Below are positions 1 through 13,397 of a stretch of 64,000 nt of DNA, in pieces; within the stretch, counting starts at the first letter, position 1, and each line of letters starts with the position of its first letter. The notes below the pieces were generated by a model. The model ran no database searches and had not been told where the DNA came from. It worked only from the letters and a program-made list of their open reading frames with translations. Origin of the DNA: Semisulcospira habei (Eukaryota > Mollusca > Gastropoda > Semisulcospiridae); contig BTPG01000002.1 in NCBI GenBank assembly GCA_036245525.1, forward strand, positions 124,597,212-124,661,211, given 5' to 3'. The translations under genes were made by a program, and so were the position numbers.

Positions 1-76
1 GATGTTAGCAACGGCAAGTTTGTAAAATGACGATTTGTTTTCTGTCAAAACTTTTTACCGTTGAAAAATAAAGTTT

Positions 77-82
<6 letters not shown>
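1..82 (+). mobile_element. 3' end of LINE (microsatellite-tailed family L-A)
   Basis: The reverse complement closely matches the LINE tail at 49362-49450: cttgccgttgctaac, a cggtaaaa block and AATAAAGTTTCA followed by a short repeat tail. On the + strand the sequence ends AATAAAGTTTCATC and runs into (TCA)n then (TC)n. Only the 3' terminus is inside the window. The copy faces the - strand copy at 345, so the two 3' ends meet across the microsatellite. Confidence 0.6.
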
Positions 83-1009
<927 letters not shown>

Positions 1010-1149
1010 ATAAATCCATGAAATCTTTTTGCTGTTGTAATAAATTCATGTACAACTGAAAATATATTGTTATTCACTGTAAACGGCAGAGCTTTACTAC
1101 CATTTGCAGTTAGTATCGTTTTGACTGACTTCCGGATGGCAACTGATTT

Positions 1150-1250
1150 CGTTTCCCAATCGATTTCCGTAACTCAAGCTCCACGCATCGTTCTGCCTGT
1201 CTGCAGTACGATGCGTGGAGCTTGCGTTACAGAACTTGGTTGGGAAAAGA
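1150..1250. repeat. ~100-bp imperfect hairpin
   Basis: Arms around caagctccacgcatcgt and its reverse complement acgatgcgtggagcttg, extended outward by tttcccaa / ttgggaaa with a few mismatches. No coding potential. Probably a small palindromic MITE; only one copy is seen in the window. Confidence 0.6.
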
Positions 1251-1255
1251 AATGA

Positions 1256-1744
1256 CGCTTCCGGTTGTGCTCACCACTAGCACGAGGCGTTACGCACGAC
1301 AGTATAGCCCTGTCACAGGTCCAGGGCAACTTATAGCTGAACGAGTTATGTCCCCTGACGACTCCGAACGTAGTAGTACACTGGGCTGTTGTTGTTAGCA
1401 ACGAAAGAAAACAGAAGGCGTGACATCATTGCCTTGAGAGAGTAGGCCTACGTTCTGCCCCACTCCTGTCCAGTGCCGTTCTGAAGTTACTTTGATGTTT
1501 CAATCAATATTCCAGTAATATTAACACTGGCAAACTGGTCATTTTTACTTTCTTTTATTTTTTTAAATTATATATTTTATTTTATTTTATTTATTATTCG
1601 TTTACTTTTTGTTTTCTTTTTTGTTTGTGGTGGGAGAAGGGGAGATTTTATATTTCTATTTGGCATTTACAGACATATATACCTGTAATAATAGACAATT
1701 GCACATTACAAACAAAAATAAAAACTTATTTTTTTCTGCCGTAT
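1256..1744. other. Intergenic, nothing recognised
   Basis: AT-rich toward the right side (1540-1600 is T-rich). No coherent ORF, domain or repeat match within the window was seen. Confidence 0.5.
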
Positions 1745-2627
1745 TCAAAATACGACAGAATTTGAAATGGGGCTGGTTGGAGCGCATTCCAAAGGATGAT
1801 CATCATCTATTATTACTCCAAGCAGGCGGTGTTGACTGACCTGCTCAACTGAGATGGAGTCCAAAGAAAGGTTGAGTGATGGAGGTTTGAGCTGATGTTT
1901 CTGGCGGGTTGTGATAAGCATGCTTTTTGTTTTTGTGGGATTTACAAGCATGCGATTTTCATTACACCACCGAGAGACTTCATGAAGACTCTCTTGAAGA
2001 TTATTTGCAATTTCAGGCACAGTTTTACCAGCGGAATGTAATGTTGAGTCGTCGGCAAACATGTCACACTCAGTCTCACTACACGTTACATGTAACAGTA
2101 GATCGTTAACGAAGATACAAAACAGTAGTGGGCCTAAAATAGACCCCTGGGGCACTCCATACTCCACAAAGAAGAACATTTTCCATTGACATAGACTGTT
2201 TGTGTTCTTTTTGTAAGATAGGAGTCCAGAAACGAAAGAGCTGAGGGGCTCTTTTTGTTTAAGTAGGTGGCAAGCTTTTTCAGTAAGATGGTATGATCGA
2301 TAAGATCAAACGCTTAGTCTTAGATCCAAGAAGACAGCACCAGCCATTTTATTATCATTTATGCTGTTGACCCACGAATTCACTATTCGTGCGAGTGCAG
2401 TGTGGCATGAATGCTTGGGACGAAAACCTGACTGGTGATGATATAATAGGGACCTTTTTTCAAGAAATTCCAGAAGATGTTTGTGAACATGCTTTTCCAG
2501 AGGCTTCGAGAGAACTGATAGAAGGGAAATGGGGCGAAAGTTATTAATTTCAGAAGAATCGTTTGCTTTAGGAACAGGCACTATTTTTGATTTTTTGAAA
2601 GCTGCTGGGAAGACATTTTTTGTATAC

Positions 2628-2632
<5 letters not shown>
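1745..2632 (-). mobile_element. LINE reverse-transcriptase fragment, broken (family L-A)
   Basis: On the - strand the sequence opens inside RT (FKKSKIVPVPKAND, NNFRPISLLSVLSK, QSGFRPKHSCHTAL). After a frameshift near 2300 it continues through the YGVPQGSILGPLLF block and the catalytic FADDS block to TRQKHQL and RLLGVIIDD, where it stops abruptly near 1800. Motif order is normal for a CR1/Jockey-type LINE. It is truncated at both ends and frameshifted. Its 5' end coincides with the (AG)n tract at 2632. Confidence 0.85.
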
Positions 2633-2699
<67 letters not shown>

Positions 2700-2781
2700 T
2701 GAATGAATGAATGAATGAATGAATGAATGAATGAATGAATGAATGAATGAATGAATGAATGAATGAATGAATGAATGAATG
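2632..2781. repeat. (AG)n-(AATG)n microsatellite between two LINE copies
   Basis: AG repeat to about 2694, then about 21 AATG units. On the - strand this is the 3' repeat tail of the upstream LINE followed by the 5' truncation point of the downstream LINE. Confidence 0.95.
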
Positions 2782-5113
<2,332 letters not shown>

Positions 5114-5727
5114 AACTTTATTTATCAAGGATTGAGATATTAAGCCAACAGGTCATTCTTTCAATCTGTCCTTGCTACATCTACTGATATACAATAACAG
5201 GTAAAGTTACATTACACTCACAAACAACATCGAAAGTAATGCGAATTACAACAACACTACAAACAGCAACAATGATCTAACAAAATACACTGGTACCCAT
5301 ACAAAAATGTATGCACGTGTCATAATCCCCCTCCCCAGACAATCCGGCCACCCGGGGGGATGGGGGGGGGGGGGGGAGGGGGTGGGGGCACGCCACAAGG
5401 TTACCGTCACTCGAATGACTTGCTAAACACATCGCTCGAATAAACGGTGCCGCCCGCGCCGCATCCCCCGACCGGGCCCGCCATACGGGAAGCACCCCAA
5501 CAAACGGCACGTGAGCGCAAGTGGTATGATCAAGAAATAATAATTGCATAAAAGAAATTTAGAATAATAAAAACGTATTTATGTTTAGACAACACGAGAT
5601 AATTAAATTTGCGTTGCCTTACAAAAAGTGCTTGTACAGTCTTGCTTTAAACACAGCTAAATAAGTTTTGAAAGGAGAAATAGATTTCTGGACACAATTT
5701 TGCACACACTGTTTACGTGCGCATAAT
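5114..5727 (-). mobile_element. LINE 3' UTR fragment (family L-A)
   Basis: The start (aaactttatttatcaagg, tgtccttgctaca) matches the reverse complement of the other LINE 3' termini here. The remainder has no RT motif. It contains a G-rich run (about 5356-5390) and ends where the second LINE family's tail begins at 5728. Confidence 0.55.
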
Positions 5728-6150
5728 AATAATAATAATTACGGTATTTATAATGCGCTTATCTTATAATAATTATAACTCTAAGCGCGCACTCACAACT
5801 CGCACACGCATGCGCACGCTTTAGACAATGACTCACGTAACACAAATAGTGAAGATACATTAGGACGGTCAGCTTGGGCTGGGGAGTGTGGTGATATAGT
5901 GCTAGAACTGTTGAAAGAGATGAGTTTTGAGGGCAGACTGGAAGGAGGAGAGCGAGTGTTTCTGACGGAGAGAGAGTGGGAGAGTGTTCCAGGTGGTTGG
6001 ACCGTATACTGAGAAAGAGCGGGGACCGAAAGTGCTGAGTTTGGTGCGGGGGATGAGGAGGCGGAGAGGGTCAGAGGCGGAGCGGAGGGAGCGGGGAGGA
6101 GTGTAGGGGTGAAGTAAGTTGGAGAGATACGCAGGAGCGACGTAAACAAA
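5728..6150 (-). mobile_element. CR1/L2-like LINE 3' fragment (family L-B)
   Basis: Begins with (TAA)n and ttacggtatttataatgcgc, the reverse complement of the 3' terminus of the long copy at 37600-37660. On the - strand it encodes remnants of the C-terminal region (FTPTLLPAPSAPP, SQYTVQPPGTLSHSL) equal to the end of the ORF at 36065-37627, with changed frame. A 5'-truncated dead copy. Confidence 0.75.
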
Positions 6151-6229
6151 AATTCAAATGACAGACACAATTCAATACGATACCACTCAAACAACAACCA
6201 GATCCGACGAAACACAAGCATAATCCTCA

Positions 6230-6603
6230 TCAGCGCACTCTTATACGATACTCAGCATGCCATGTCAATTGATCGTCTATAATGGCGCCTAACAGCCGGC
6301 GCTCCTTAACTTGTTTAATCGGCTCACAGTTAAGGGAAAGGCTAAGTGGCGGTGGGTTTAGCTGGTGCTTTTGACGCGTAGTGATTACCATGCACTCTGT
6401 TTTAGATGGGTTAGGTATCATGTAGTTGTCTCGGCACCAATTTGAGACGTCTAATATAATATGTTGCAAAGAAAAAAATAATTGTAGATATTTTTGCCGA
6501 CGACACGTTGACAGTAGCGTCGTCTGCAAACAAATTGCATCGCACATTTGATTGTGAGATATACAACGGCAAGTCATTAATAAAGATTAATAACAAGAGA
6601 GGG

Positions 6604-6606
<3 letters not shown>
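6230..6606 (-). mobile_element. LINE RT fragment truncated at (AG)n (family L-A)
   Basis: - strand RT piece: INDLPLYISQSNVRC, then FADDATVN, then after a frameshift WCRDNYMIPNPSKTEC, TRQKHQLN and RRLLGAIIDDQLTW. Its 5' limit is the AG tract at 6606. Like its neighbours it is frameshifted and inactive. Confidence 0.8.
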
Positions 6607-6702
<96 letters not shown>

Positions 6703-6726
6703 GGATTAGCTTGGCTACCCTCCGGT

Positions 6727-6805
<79 letters not shown>

Positions 6806-6858
6806 CTCCAAGAGAGAGAGAGAGAGAGACTGACCGAAAGAGAGAGAGAGAGAGAGAG
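6606..6858. repeat. (AG)n / (TC)n / (AG)n mirror microsatellite
   Basis: AG from 6606 to 6700, about 28 bp of spacer, TC from 6729 to about 6802, then two short AG blocks to 6858. The AG and TC blocks are mutually complementary and could fold into one long hairpin. Confidence 0.95.
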
Positions 6859-7216
6859 TATACGAGTGTGCGTGCGCTCATGTGCGTGGGCGCGGAGTGG
6901 TGTGAAACACTAATATGAAAGGTACACCGGTATGGCATTTTTTTTTTTTAAGTGTAAAAATACAGGTACCGATTTTCGTACCAGTATACAATTATATCAA
7001 TAAAGCTCGGGGCCCTTCAGGCGACATAACTCGTGCAGCCGGGGACCTGTGCACAGATCGATACCCGCTTGTAACTTTATAAGTGCTTAATAATAAAACA
7101 GCGTAACTCATGCAACAACAATGATTGTTTTCATCTGGTAACAATACCTTGCTGAACAGGACTTCGCCATCATAGGACAATCTGTGTACAAAACCGGCTT
7201 ATCACAATGCTCTTTA

Positions 7217-7413
7217 TTAACCACGTCACTGCCGAGAAAAAACTCAACACCACACAACTGCAAGAGGCATAGATCCTCATGAGCCCCCGCAGTTGCGGGG
7301 GCTCATGAGGATCTATGCCTCTTGCTGGAACTACTTTGTATCCACGTTGGGGTCCCTGGAATTAACGATGATTTCCAAAACACAATCCGCGTCCATGGCA
7401 GTGAAGGGGTTAC
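7217..7413. mobile_element. TTAA-flanked hairpin MITE, family D
   Basis: Starts TTAACCACGTCACTGCCGAG and ends CAGTGAAGGGGTTA, so the ends are inverted. The centre is a near-perfect 66-bp palindrome (7259-7325) with arms gcaagaggcatagatcctca / tgaggatctatgcctcttgc and a ccccgcagttgcgggg core. An intact gaattaacgatg internal TTAA lies at about 7363; this is the empty-site counterpart of the insertion at 39074. Confidence 0.85.
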
Positions 7414-7599
7414 GTGTTCGTTATTTTTTTAGTTTCAGTTGCTTGGCTGGGAGGCAGACGTCGTGGGACAATGGTATTTACATGAACATTTACGGTTTGA
7501 ATACATGTTTATTACGCGTGCGTTACCCGCGTGTCTTTCTCTGTTGGAATTTCTTTGCATTGACACGGTGTCTGGTCTGCATTGTGAGCTTCAAAATTG

Positions 7600-8085
7600 C
7601 AGGGGCGGATCAGTTACCTCGACAGGGGGGGGGGGGTTGGGGGGTTGGGAGTCCAACCTGGTACAAAAGCGCTCCCGACGCTAGACTTCGTTCCAGGGGC
7701 CGAAAAATCGAACAGTAGGGGTGGCGGAGGAGGGGGGAGGGTGGGGGGGATTCTCGTGCGTGTTAAGACTCTCACCGTTCGCCAAAATAGTATCAGACAA
7801 CGAGGGGCGGGGGGGGGGGGTGGGGGGGGGGGGGTGGGGGGGAGGCGCGTGCGTGTTAAGACTCTCACCGTTAACCAAAATATCAAACAACGAGGGAGGG
7901 GGTGGAGGGGTGGGTGCGTGGGCGAAAACTCGCCAAAATTTTAAAAAGGGGGGGGGGGAGGGGGGATTCCAAACACCCCAAAAAGGGACTTTTTATAATT
8001 TTGCTCTTTTGTTAATTGGGTCGGGGGAGGGGGGGGAGGAGGGGTCCGGAACCCCTGGAACCCCCTTCCCCCAGATGCGCCCCTG
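7600..8085. mobile_element. G-rich element with CAGGGGCG ends
   Basis: Left end CAGGGGCGGATC, right end GATGCGCCCCTG: 12-bp imperfect inverted termini of the kind seen in hAT-like non-autonomous elements. The interior is dominated by runs of 7-13 G and a ~90-bp duplicated unit (cgtgcgtgttaagactctca at about 7757 and 7847). No clear target duplication, so the superfamily is inference. Confidence 0.5.
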
Positions 8086-8970
<885 letters not shown>

Positions 8971-9021
8971 GGAATAACACGCACAGGTTTCGCGCAGCAG
9001 GTCAGTGCCCAGTGAGGAAAA

Positions 9022-9089
9022 GGTCCCCTGGCCAATGTCAGCCTTAGATGGCCCGCGGGCCATCTAAGGCTGACATTGGCCCCGGGACC
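9022..9089. repeat. 68-bp near-perfect palindrome
   Basis: Centre gcccgcgggc. The inner 50 bp (gccaatgtcagccttagatg on one arm and its complement on the other) has no mismatch. Outer ggtccc / gggacc extend it. Confidence 0.9.
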
Positions 9090-9260
9090 CTTTGCACACC
9101 AAGCCGGCCTGGGTTTCGGATCGCGAGTAACTCGATAGGACTTTATTGCTTACTGGTACCGCGATATACTGAGGTACTAGGTCGGCCTGTGCTAACTGGC
9201 TGACGCTGAAAACAGTGGGAAAAGGTCGCAAGTTCAAACCTGGTTGTGATCAAAATAGGG
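9090..9260 (+). repeat. tRNA-like SINE fragment
   Basis: Contains a B-box-like gcaagttcaaacctgg at about 9228-9243 and an upstream tgtgctaactggctgacg that could be a degenerate A box. No tRNA fold can be drawn with confidence. Low certainty. Confidence 0.3.
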
Positions 9261-9740
9261 TCACTGTGATGTTTGTTGTAACCCCTTCTTTGAAATCACC
9301 TTCGCGGTGGCAACAGACGTAATCCAAAAGTGCTTTAACGTTGAACTCTTTCTTGTTGAAGAAGATTATCACAGAAGCGCAGAGCAAAGTCAACTTTAGT
9401 TTCCACTTTTTCCCGTCCACCAAAAAATGCACACAAAAACACACAGACACATAACGCTGAGTACGGTAAAACCTGTGCTGAGAAACCATCTGTTGTTTGC
9501 AAGAGAATGTCGTCATAAAAGACAGGCGCTCTCTCAAGCGTACTGTTTACCGACGGACATAAAGTGTCACCTGTCATTAAAAACCATCATTTAGGTGGCT
9601 ACAGCCACAGTCACAGCTACAGCCACTTCTATGATCGTTTTTAATGGAAGGTGATCTCTCACAAAAATGATCGCTCAAAACGGGTTCTCCCTTACGACAG
9701 ATCGCCCCGGGGCGGGAGGGAGGGGGGGCACTGTGGCGTT
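9261..9740. other. Intergenic, interspersed-repeat remnants
   Basis: Around 9485-9585 (gcaagagaatgtcgtcataa, gacaggcgctctctc, cctgtcattaa) resembles 29030-29113, so both are copies of one old repeat. No gene is seen; the overlapping - strand ORFs lack any domain signature. Confidence 0.4.
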
Positions 9741-9777
9741 GCAGTATCAATGTAACACGCCAAAATAACTCTCACCC

Positions 9778-10018
9778 AGGATCGAACCATCCAGTATCAC
9801 TAGGCAGGCATTGTCATGGAACCCCCAGGGAAAGAGGAAAAGAGGTAGGCCGAGAAACTCCTTGCGTCGAGACCTCCAAGCAGACATCAAGAGACTGGGA
9901 ACCACCTGGAGTAGAATCGAAGGAAAAGCACAGGACAGGAGTTGCTGGAGGTCTCTCGTCGACGGCCTATACCCGGGTAAGGGTGACAGGCATAAGTAAG
10001 TAAGTAAGGATCGAACCA
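9778..10018 (+). mobile_element. 5'-truncated RTE retrotransposon copy, 12-bp TSD
   Basis: Encodes only the last ~62 codons of the RTE protein (SWNPQGKRKRGRPRNS, GTTWSRIEGKAQDR, WRSLVDGLYPG), 9811-9999, then a (TAAG)n tail. aggatcgaacca occurs at 9778-9789 and again at 10007-10018: a 12-bp target duplication. It matches the C terminus of the full element at 24459-27759. The target contains gttcgatcc on the - strand, which looks like a SINE B box. Confidence 0.88.
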
Positions 10019-10086
10019 GTCACTTTGGCGTCAGCCGGGGGTCCATTTGGCGTAAGGTTCAATCTAGGGGTTACACCATTGCCAAA

Positions 10087-10270
10087 GTTGGGAGCATAGG
10101 GGCCTGACGATGGTGCTTCGACTAAATGCAAATCCGCTGCGCCACCGCGTGCGCGCTACCGCATCTAGCTCAACTCAGAATACAATTCAGAATTGAATTC
10201 GGTAGCGCGCACTCGGTGGTGCAGCGGGTTTGCATTTAGTCAAAGCACCATTGTCAGGCCCCTATGGTTG
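10087..10270. repeat. ~180-bp hairpin element (family F)
   Basis: Arms cataggggcctgacgatggt...gcgcgctaccg (10093-10162) and cggtagcgcgcactcgg...tcaggcccctatg (10200-10266) are inverted copies with a few mismatches; the loop is about 35 bp and AT-rich. Single copy here. Confidence 0.75.
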
Positions 10271-10298
10271 GGAGCTGTCTTGTGAGAACTACATCACA

Positions 10299-10456
10299 TT
10301 TCAGGAGATAGATCTACCATGGATAGTTTAAGGCGCCAAGCTAATCTGGCACTACCCTTGAATTATCATGGTCGATCCATCTCCTGCAACTGGTACACAG
10401 TCGTTGTGTGACACCTCTAAAAATGTGGGAAAGGAGACTTGGGGTTAAATGGATTA
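10299..10456. mobile_element. Partial family-A hairpin MITE (right half)
   Basis: Holds ggcgccaagctaatctggca, ctacccttgaattatcatgg, the catctcctgcaactggt motif and a degenerate ...tggattaa end. The left arm of the palindrome is reduced. Its right end overlaps the stop codon of the C1q exon. Confidence 0.75.
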
Positions 10457-10872
10457 ATTACTGCTGTCGGCCGCCACGAGGACCCCAGTGAACGCCGTCA
10501 ACCACCCGCCATCCAGATAGCCACCGGGGAACGCATCTGACGTCACATGCTTGGCATACACAGATTCGCCAGCCAGCAGATGCACCGTGGCGAATGCTGT
10601 GGCCTTGTCGAAGGTGGTCCGGTCCCGACCTTTGGCCACGGCCTCAGCCAGGATCCTCTGAGAAGAGTCGACGAGGTCTACTTCGCTTCCTTGGGCGTTG
10701 TCACCGTTCATGATGAGCAGGAGGAAGAGATAGACGCCGGACACGGGGGCGGTAAAGCGGCCGGTGTTGTTGTCGTAGCCTCCGCCGATGTTGGTGAGGA
10801 TTTTGTTGAACCTCAGCACGGCGTTGTTGTCAAGCTGGATCCCGTACCCGCTGTAGTGAGCGCTGAAGGCAA
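10454..10872 (-). CDS. C1q-domain protein, C-terminal exon
   Basis: A single - strand exon of 138 codons plus stop. It reads VAFSAHYSGYG at the N-terminal edge, then LDNNAVLRFNKILTNIGGGY, DNNTGRFTAPVSGVYLFLL in the middle and LTAFTGVLVA at the end. These are the hallmark strands of the C1q/TNF-like jelly roll, including the conserved F-x-APVSGVYLF block. The upstream edge is a cag acceptor (tataacag on the - strand) at 10873. The domain is complete, so the missing part is a signal peptide and collagen or coiled-coil stalk on other exons, which I could not identify. Molluscs have large families of secreted C1q-like lectins; that role is by family knowledge. The stop codon lies within the end of a MITE fragment, and a second MITE fragment lies at 10916-10985. 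It could be an orphan exon. Confidence 0.8.
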
Positions 10873-10915
10873 CTGTTATACGGATATGAAAGACAAAGAC
10901 GAATTTTACCTATTC

Positions 10916-10985
10916 ACACCTGGCACACTACGGCGGGAGGTAGATGGATGGATATTTCAAGGGTAGTGCCAGATTAGCTTGGCGC
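10916..10985. mobile_element. Partial family-A hairpin MITE (left half)
   Basis: Holds the left arm only: atttcaagggtagtgccaga then ttagcttggcgca. The right arm is missing. Together with 10299-10456 it flanks the C1q exon with inverted arms. Confidence 0.7.
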
Positions 10986-11017
10986 ATTGTCTGTAAACGA
11001 TGGAACGCACAGATGTA

Positions 11018-11087
11018 TTGTGCTGGTCTGTGACTATGGACCTTACGGCCCCAGGCCTTAAGTTCCAAAATGACAGACCAGCACAAA
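11018..11087. repeat. Hairpin repeat, family G
   Basis: Inverted arms ttgtgctggtctgtgact... and ...tgacagaccagcacaaa around a cttacggccccaggccttaag centre. Related copies: 17776-17840, 53842-53930, 54204-54275. Confidence 0.7.
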
Positions 11088-11205
11088 GATTTAACATATT
11101 CAAGGCACCCCGCGTCAATAGCTGCGAAAATACGGCACTTCCGCAGCTGTTTATAGCTGGGCGCCTTGAATGAGTAAGTTCATCAAGTTCTCGAGTTGAC
11201 AGTAG

Positions 11206-12376
11206 GAAGAGGGTGAGGCATTATCCAGTTCACGTGAAGAGGGTGAGGCATTATCCAGTTCACGTGAAGAGGGTGAGGCATTATCCAGTTCACGTGAAGA
11301 GGGTGAGGCATTATCCAGTTCACGTGAAGAGGGTGAGGCATTATCCAGTTCACGTGAAGATTGATTGTACATTGCTTAACGTCCCGACAGCAACAAGGCT
11401 TTCTCAGGACGTGTCACGTGAAGAGGGTGAGGTATTATCCAGTTCACGTGAAGAGGGTGAGGTATTATCCAGTTCACGTGAAGAGGGTGAGGCATTATCC
11501 AGTTCACGTGAAGAGGGTGAGGCATTATCCAGTTCACGTGAAGAGGGTGAGGCATTATCCAGTTCACGTGAAGAGGGTGAGGCATTATCCAGTTCACGTG
11601 AAGAGGGTGAGGCATTATCCAGTTCACGTGAAGAGGGTGAGGCATTATCCAGTTCACGTGAAGAGGGTGAGGCATTATCCAGTTCACGTGAAGAGGGTGA
11701 GGCATTATCCAGTTCACGTGAAGAGGGTGAGGCATTATCCAGTTCACGTGAAGAGGGTGAGGCATTATCCAGTTCACGTGAAGAGGGTGAGGTATTATCC
11801 AGTTCACGTGAAGAGGGTGAGGCATTATCCAGTTCACGTGAAGAGGGTGAGGCATTATCCAGTTCACGTGAAGAGGGTGAGGCATTATCCAGTTAACGTG
11901 AAGAGGGTGAGGCATTATCCAGTTCACGTGAAGAGGGTGAGGTATTATCCAGTTCACGTGAAGAGGGTGAGGCATTATCCAGTTCACGTGAAGAGGGTGA
12001 GGTATTATCCAGTTCACGTGAAGAGAGTGAGGCATTATCCAGTTCACGTGAAGAGGGTGAGGTATTATCCAGTTCACGTGAAGAGGGTGAGGCATTATCC
12101 AGTTCACGTGAAGAGGGTGAGGCATTGTCCAGTTCACGTGAAGAGGGTGAGGTATTATCCAGTTCACGTGAAGAGGGTGAGGCATTATCCAGTTCACGTG
12201 AAGAGGGTGAGGCATTATCCAGTTCACGTGAAGAGGGTGAGGCATTATTCAGTTCACGTGAAGAGGGTGAGGCATTATCCAGTTCACGTGAAGAGGGTGA
12301 GGCGTTATCCAGTTCACGTGAAGAGGGTGAGGCATTATTCAGTTCACGTGAAGAGGGTGAGGCATTACCCAGTTCA
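11206..12376. repeat. 30-bp minisatellite with E-box palindrome
   Basis: The unit is cagttcacgtgaagagggtg plus aggcattatc, 30 bp. About 5 copies (11213-11362), a 53-bp interruption, then about 32 copies (11416-12376). Copies differ mainly by C/T at one place (ggcatt/ggtatt). Each unit contains ttcacgtgaa, a 10-bp palindrome with a CACGTG E-box. Because 30 is a multiple of 3, several frames stay open (up to 345 codons), but no codon-level constraint is visible. There are no variable spacers, so it is not a CRISPR. Confidence 0.95.
11363..11415 (-). mobile_element. 3' fragment of SINE-like S element inside the minisatellite
   Basis: attgattgtacattgcttaa, cgtcccgacagcaacaaggc and tttctcaggacgtg match the tail end of the ~385-bp S elements at 60355 and 61204. 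Only the 3' ~50 bp is present. It splits the minisatellite into two blocks. Confidence 0.75.
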
Positions 12377-12494
12377 AGTTTGTGCTGGATTAATTTAGCG
12401 CCTAAAGCGATCTGACACTACCATTGTGCTTGCACGGAACACCTCACCTCAAACTCGAAACGCTCGTTAGAGTTTTGTTTTGTTTTTTAAAGGG

Positions 12495-13137
<643 letters not shown>

Positions 13138-13397
13138 TTAACCCCGTACTGAACTGACGGGGCAAGGCAAACGCTACCCTTCTGCAAGAGACATAAATCC
13201 TCATGAGCCCCCGCAGTCGCACTAACTTACCGCAGTCGCGGGGGCTCATGAGGATTTATGTCTTGTCAGCCTGTGTTATTTTTGCCCGTCACGTCTGGTC
13301 ACATTTCATTTGTGTTCTTCACGAGAATTTTCGGTCAGTGTGCAGCCGCGGTTTTTCACTTGACTAGACGCGAAATCATTGGCAGCGAAGGGGTTAA
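13138..13397. mobile_element. TTAA-flanked hairpin MITE, family D
   Basis: Starts TTAACCCCGTACTG and ends GGCAGCGAAGGGGTTAA. The palindrome arms (agacataaatcctcatgagc / gctcatgaggatttatgtct) are separated by a slightly longer loop than in other copies. Confidence 0.8.

Noticed and set aside
11206..12376. CRISPR-like direct repeats
   Set aside because: Units are contiguous with no unique spacers, and the DNA is eukaryotic.
11361..12398. 345-codon frame (HYPVHVKRVR repeats) and the 289-codon antisense frame
   Set aside because: Both are trivial outcomes of a 30-bp repeat; unit changes ignore codon positions and there is no start context or splice support.
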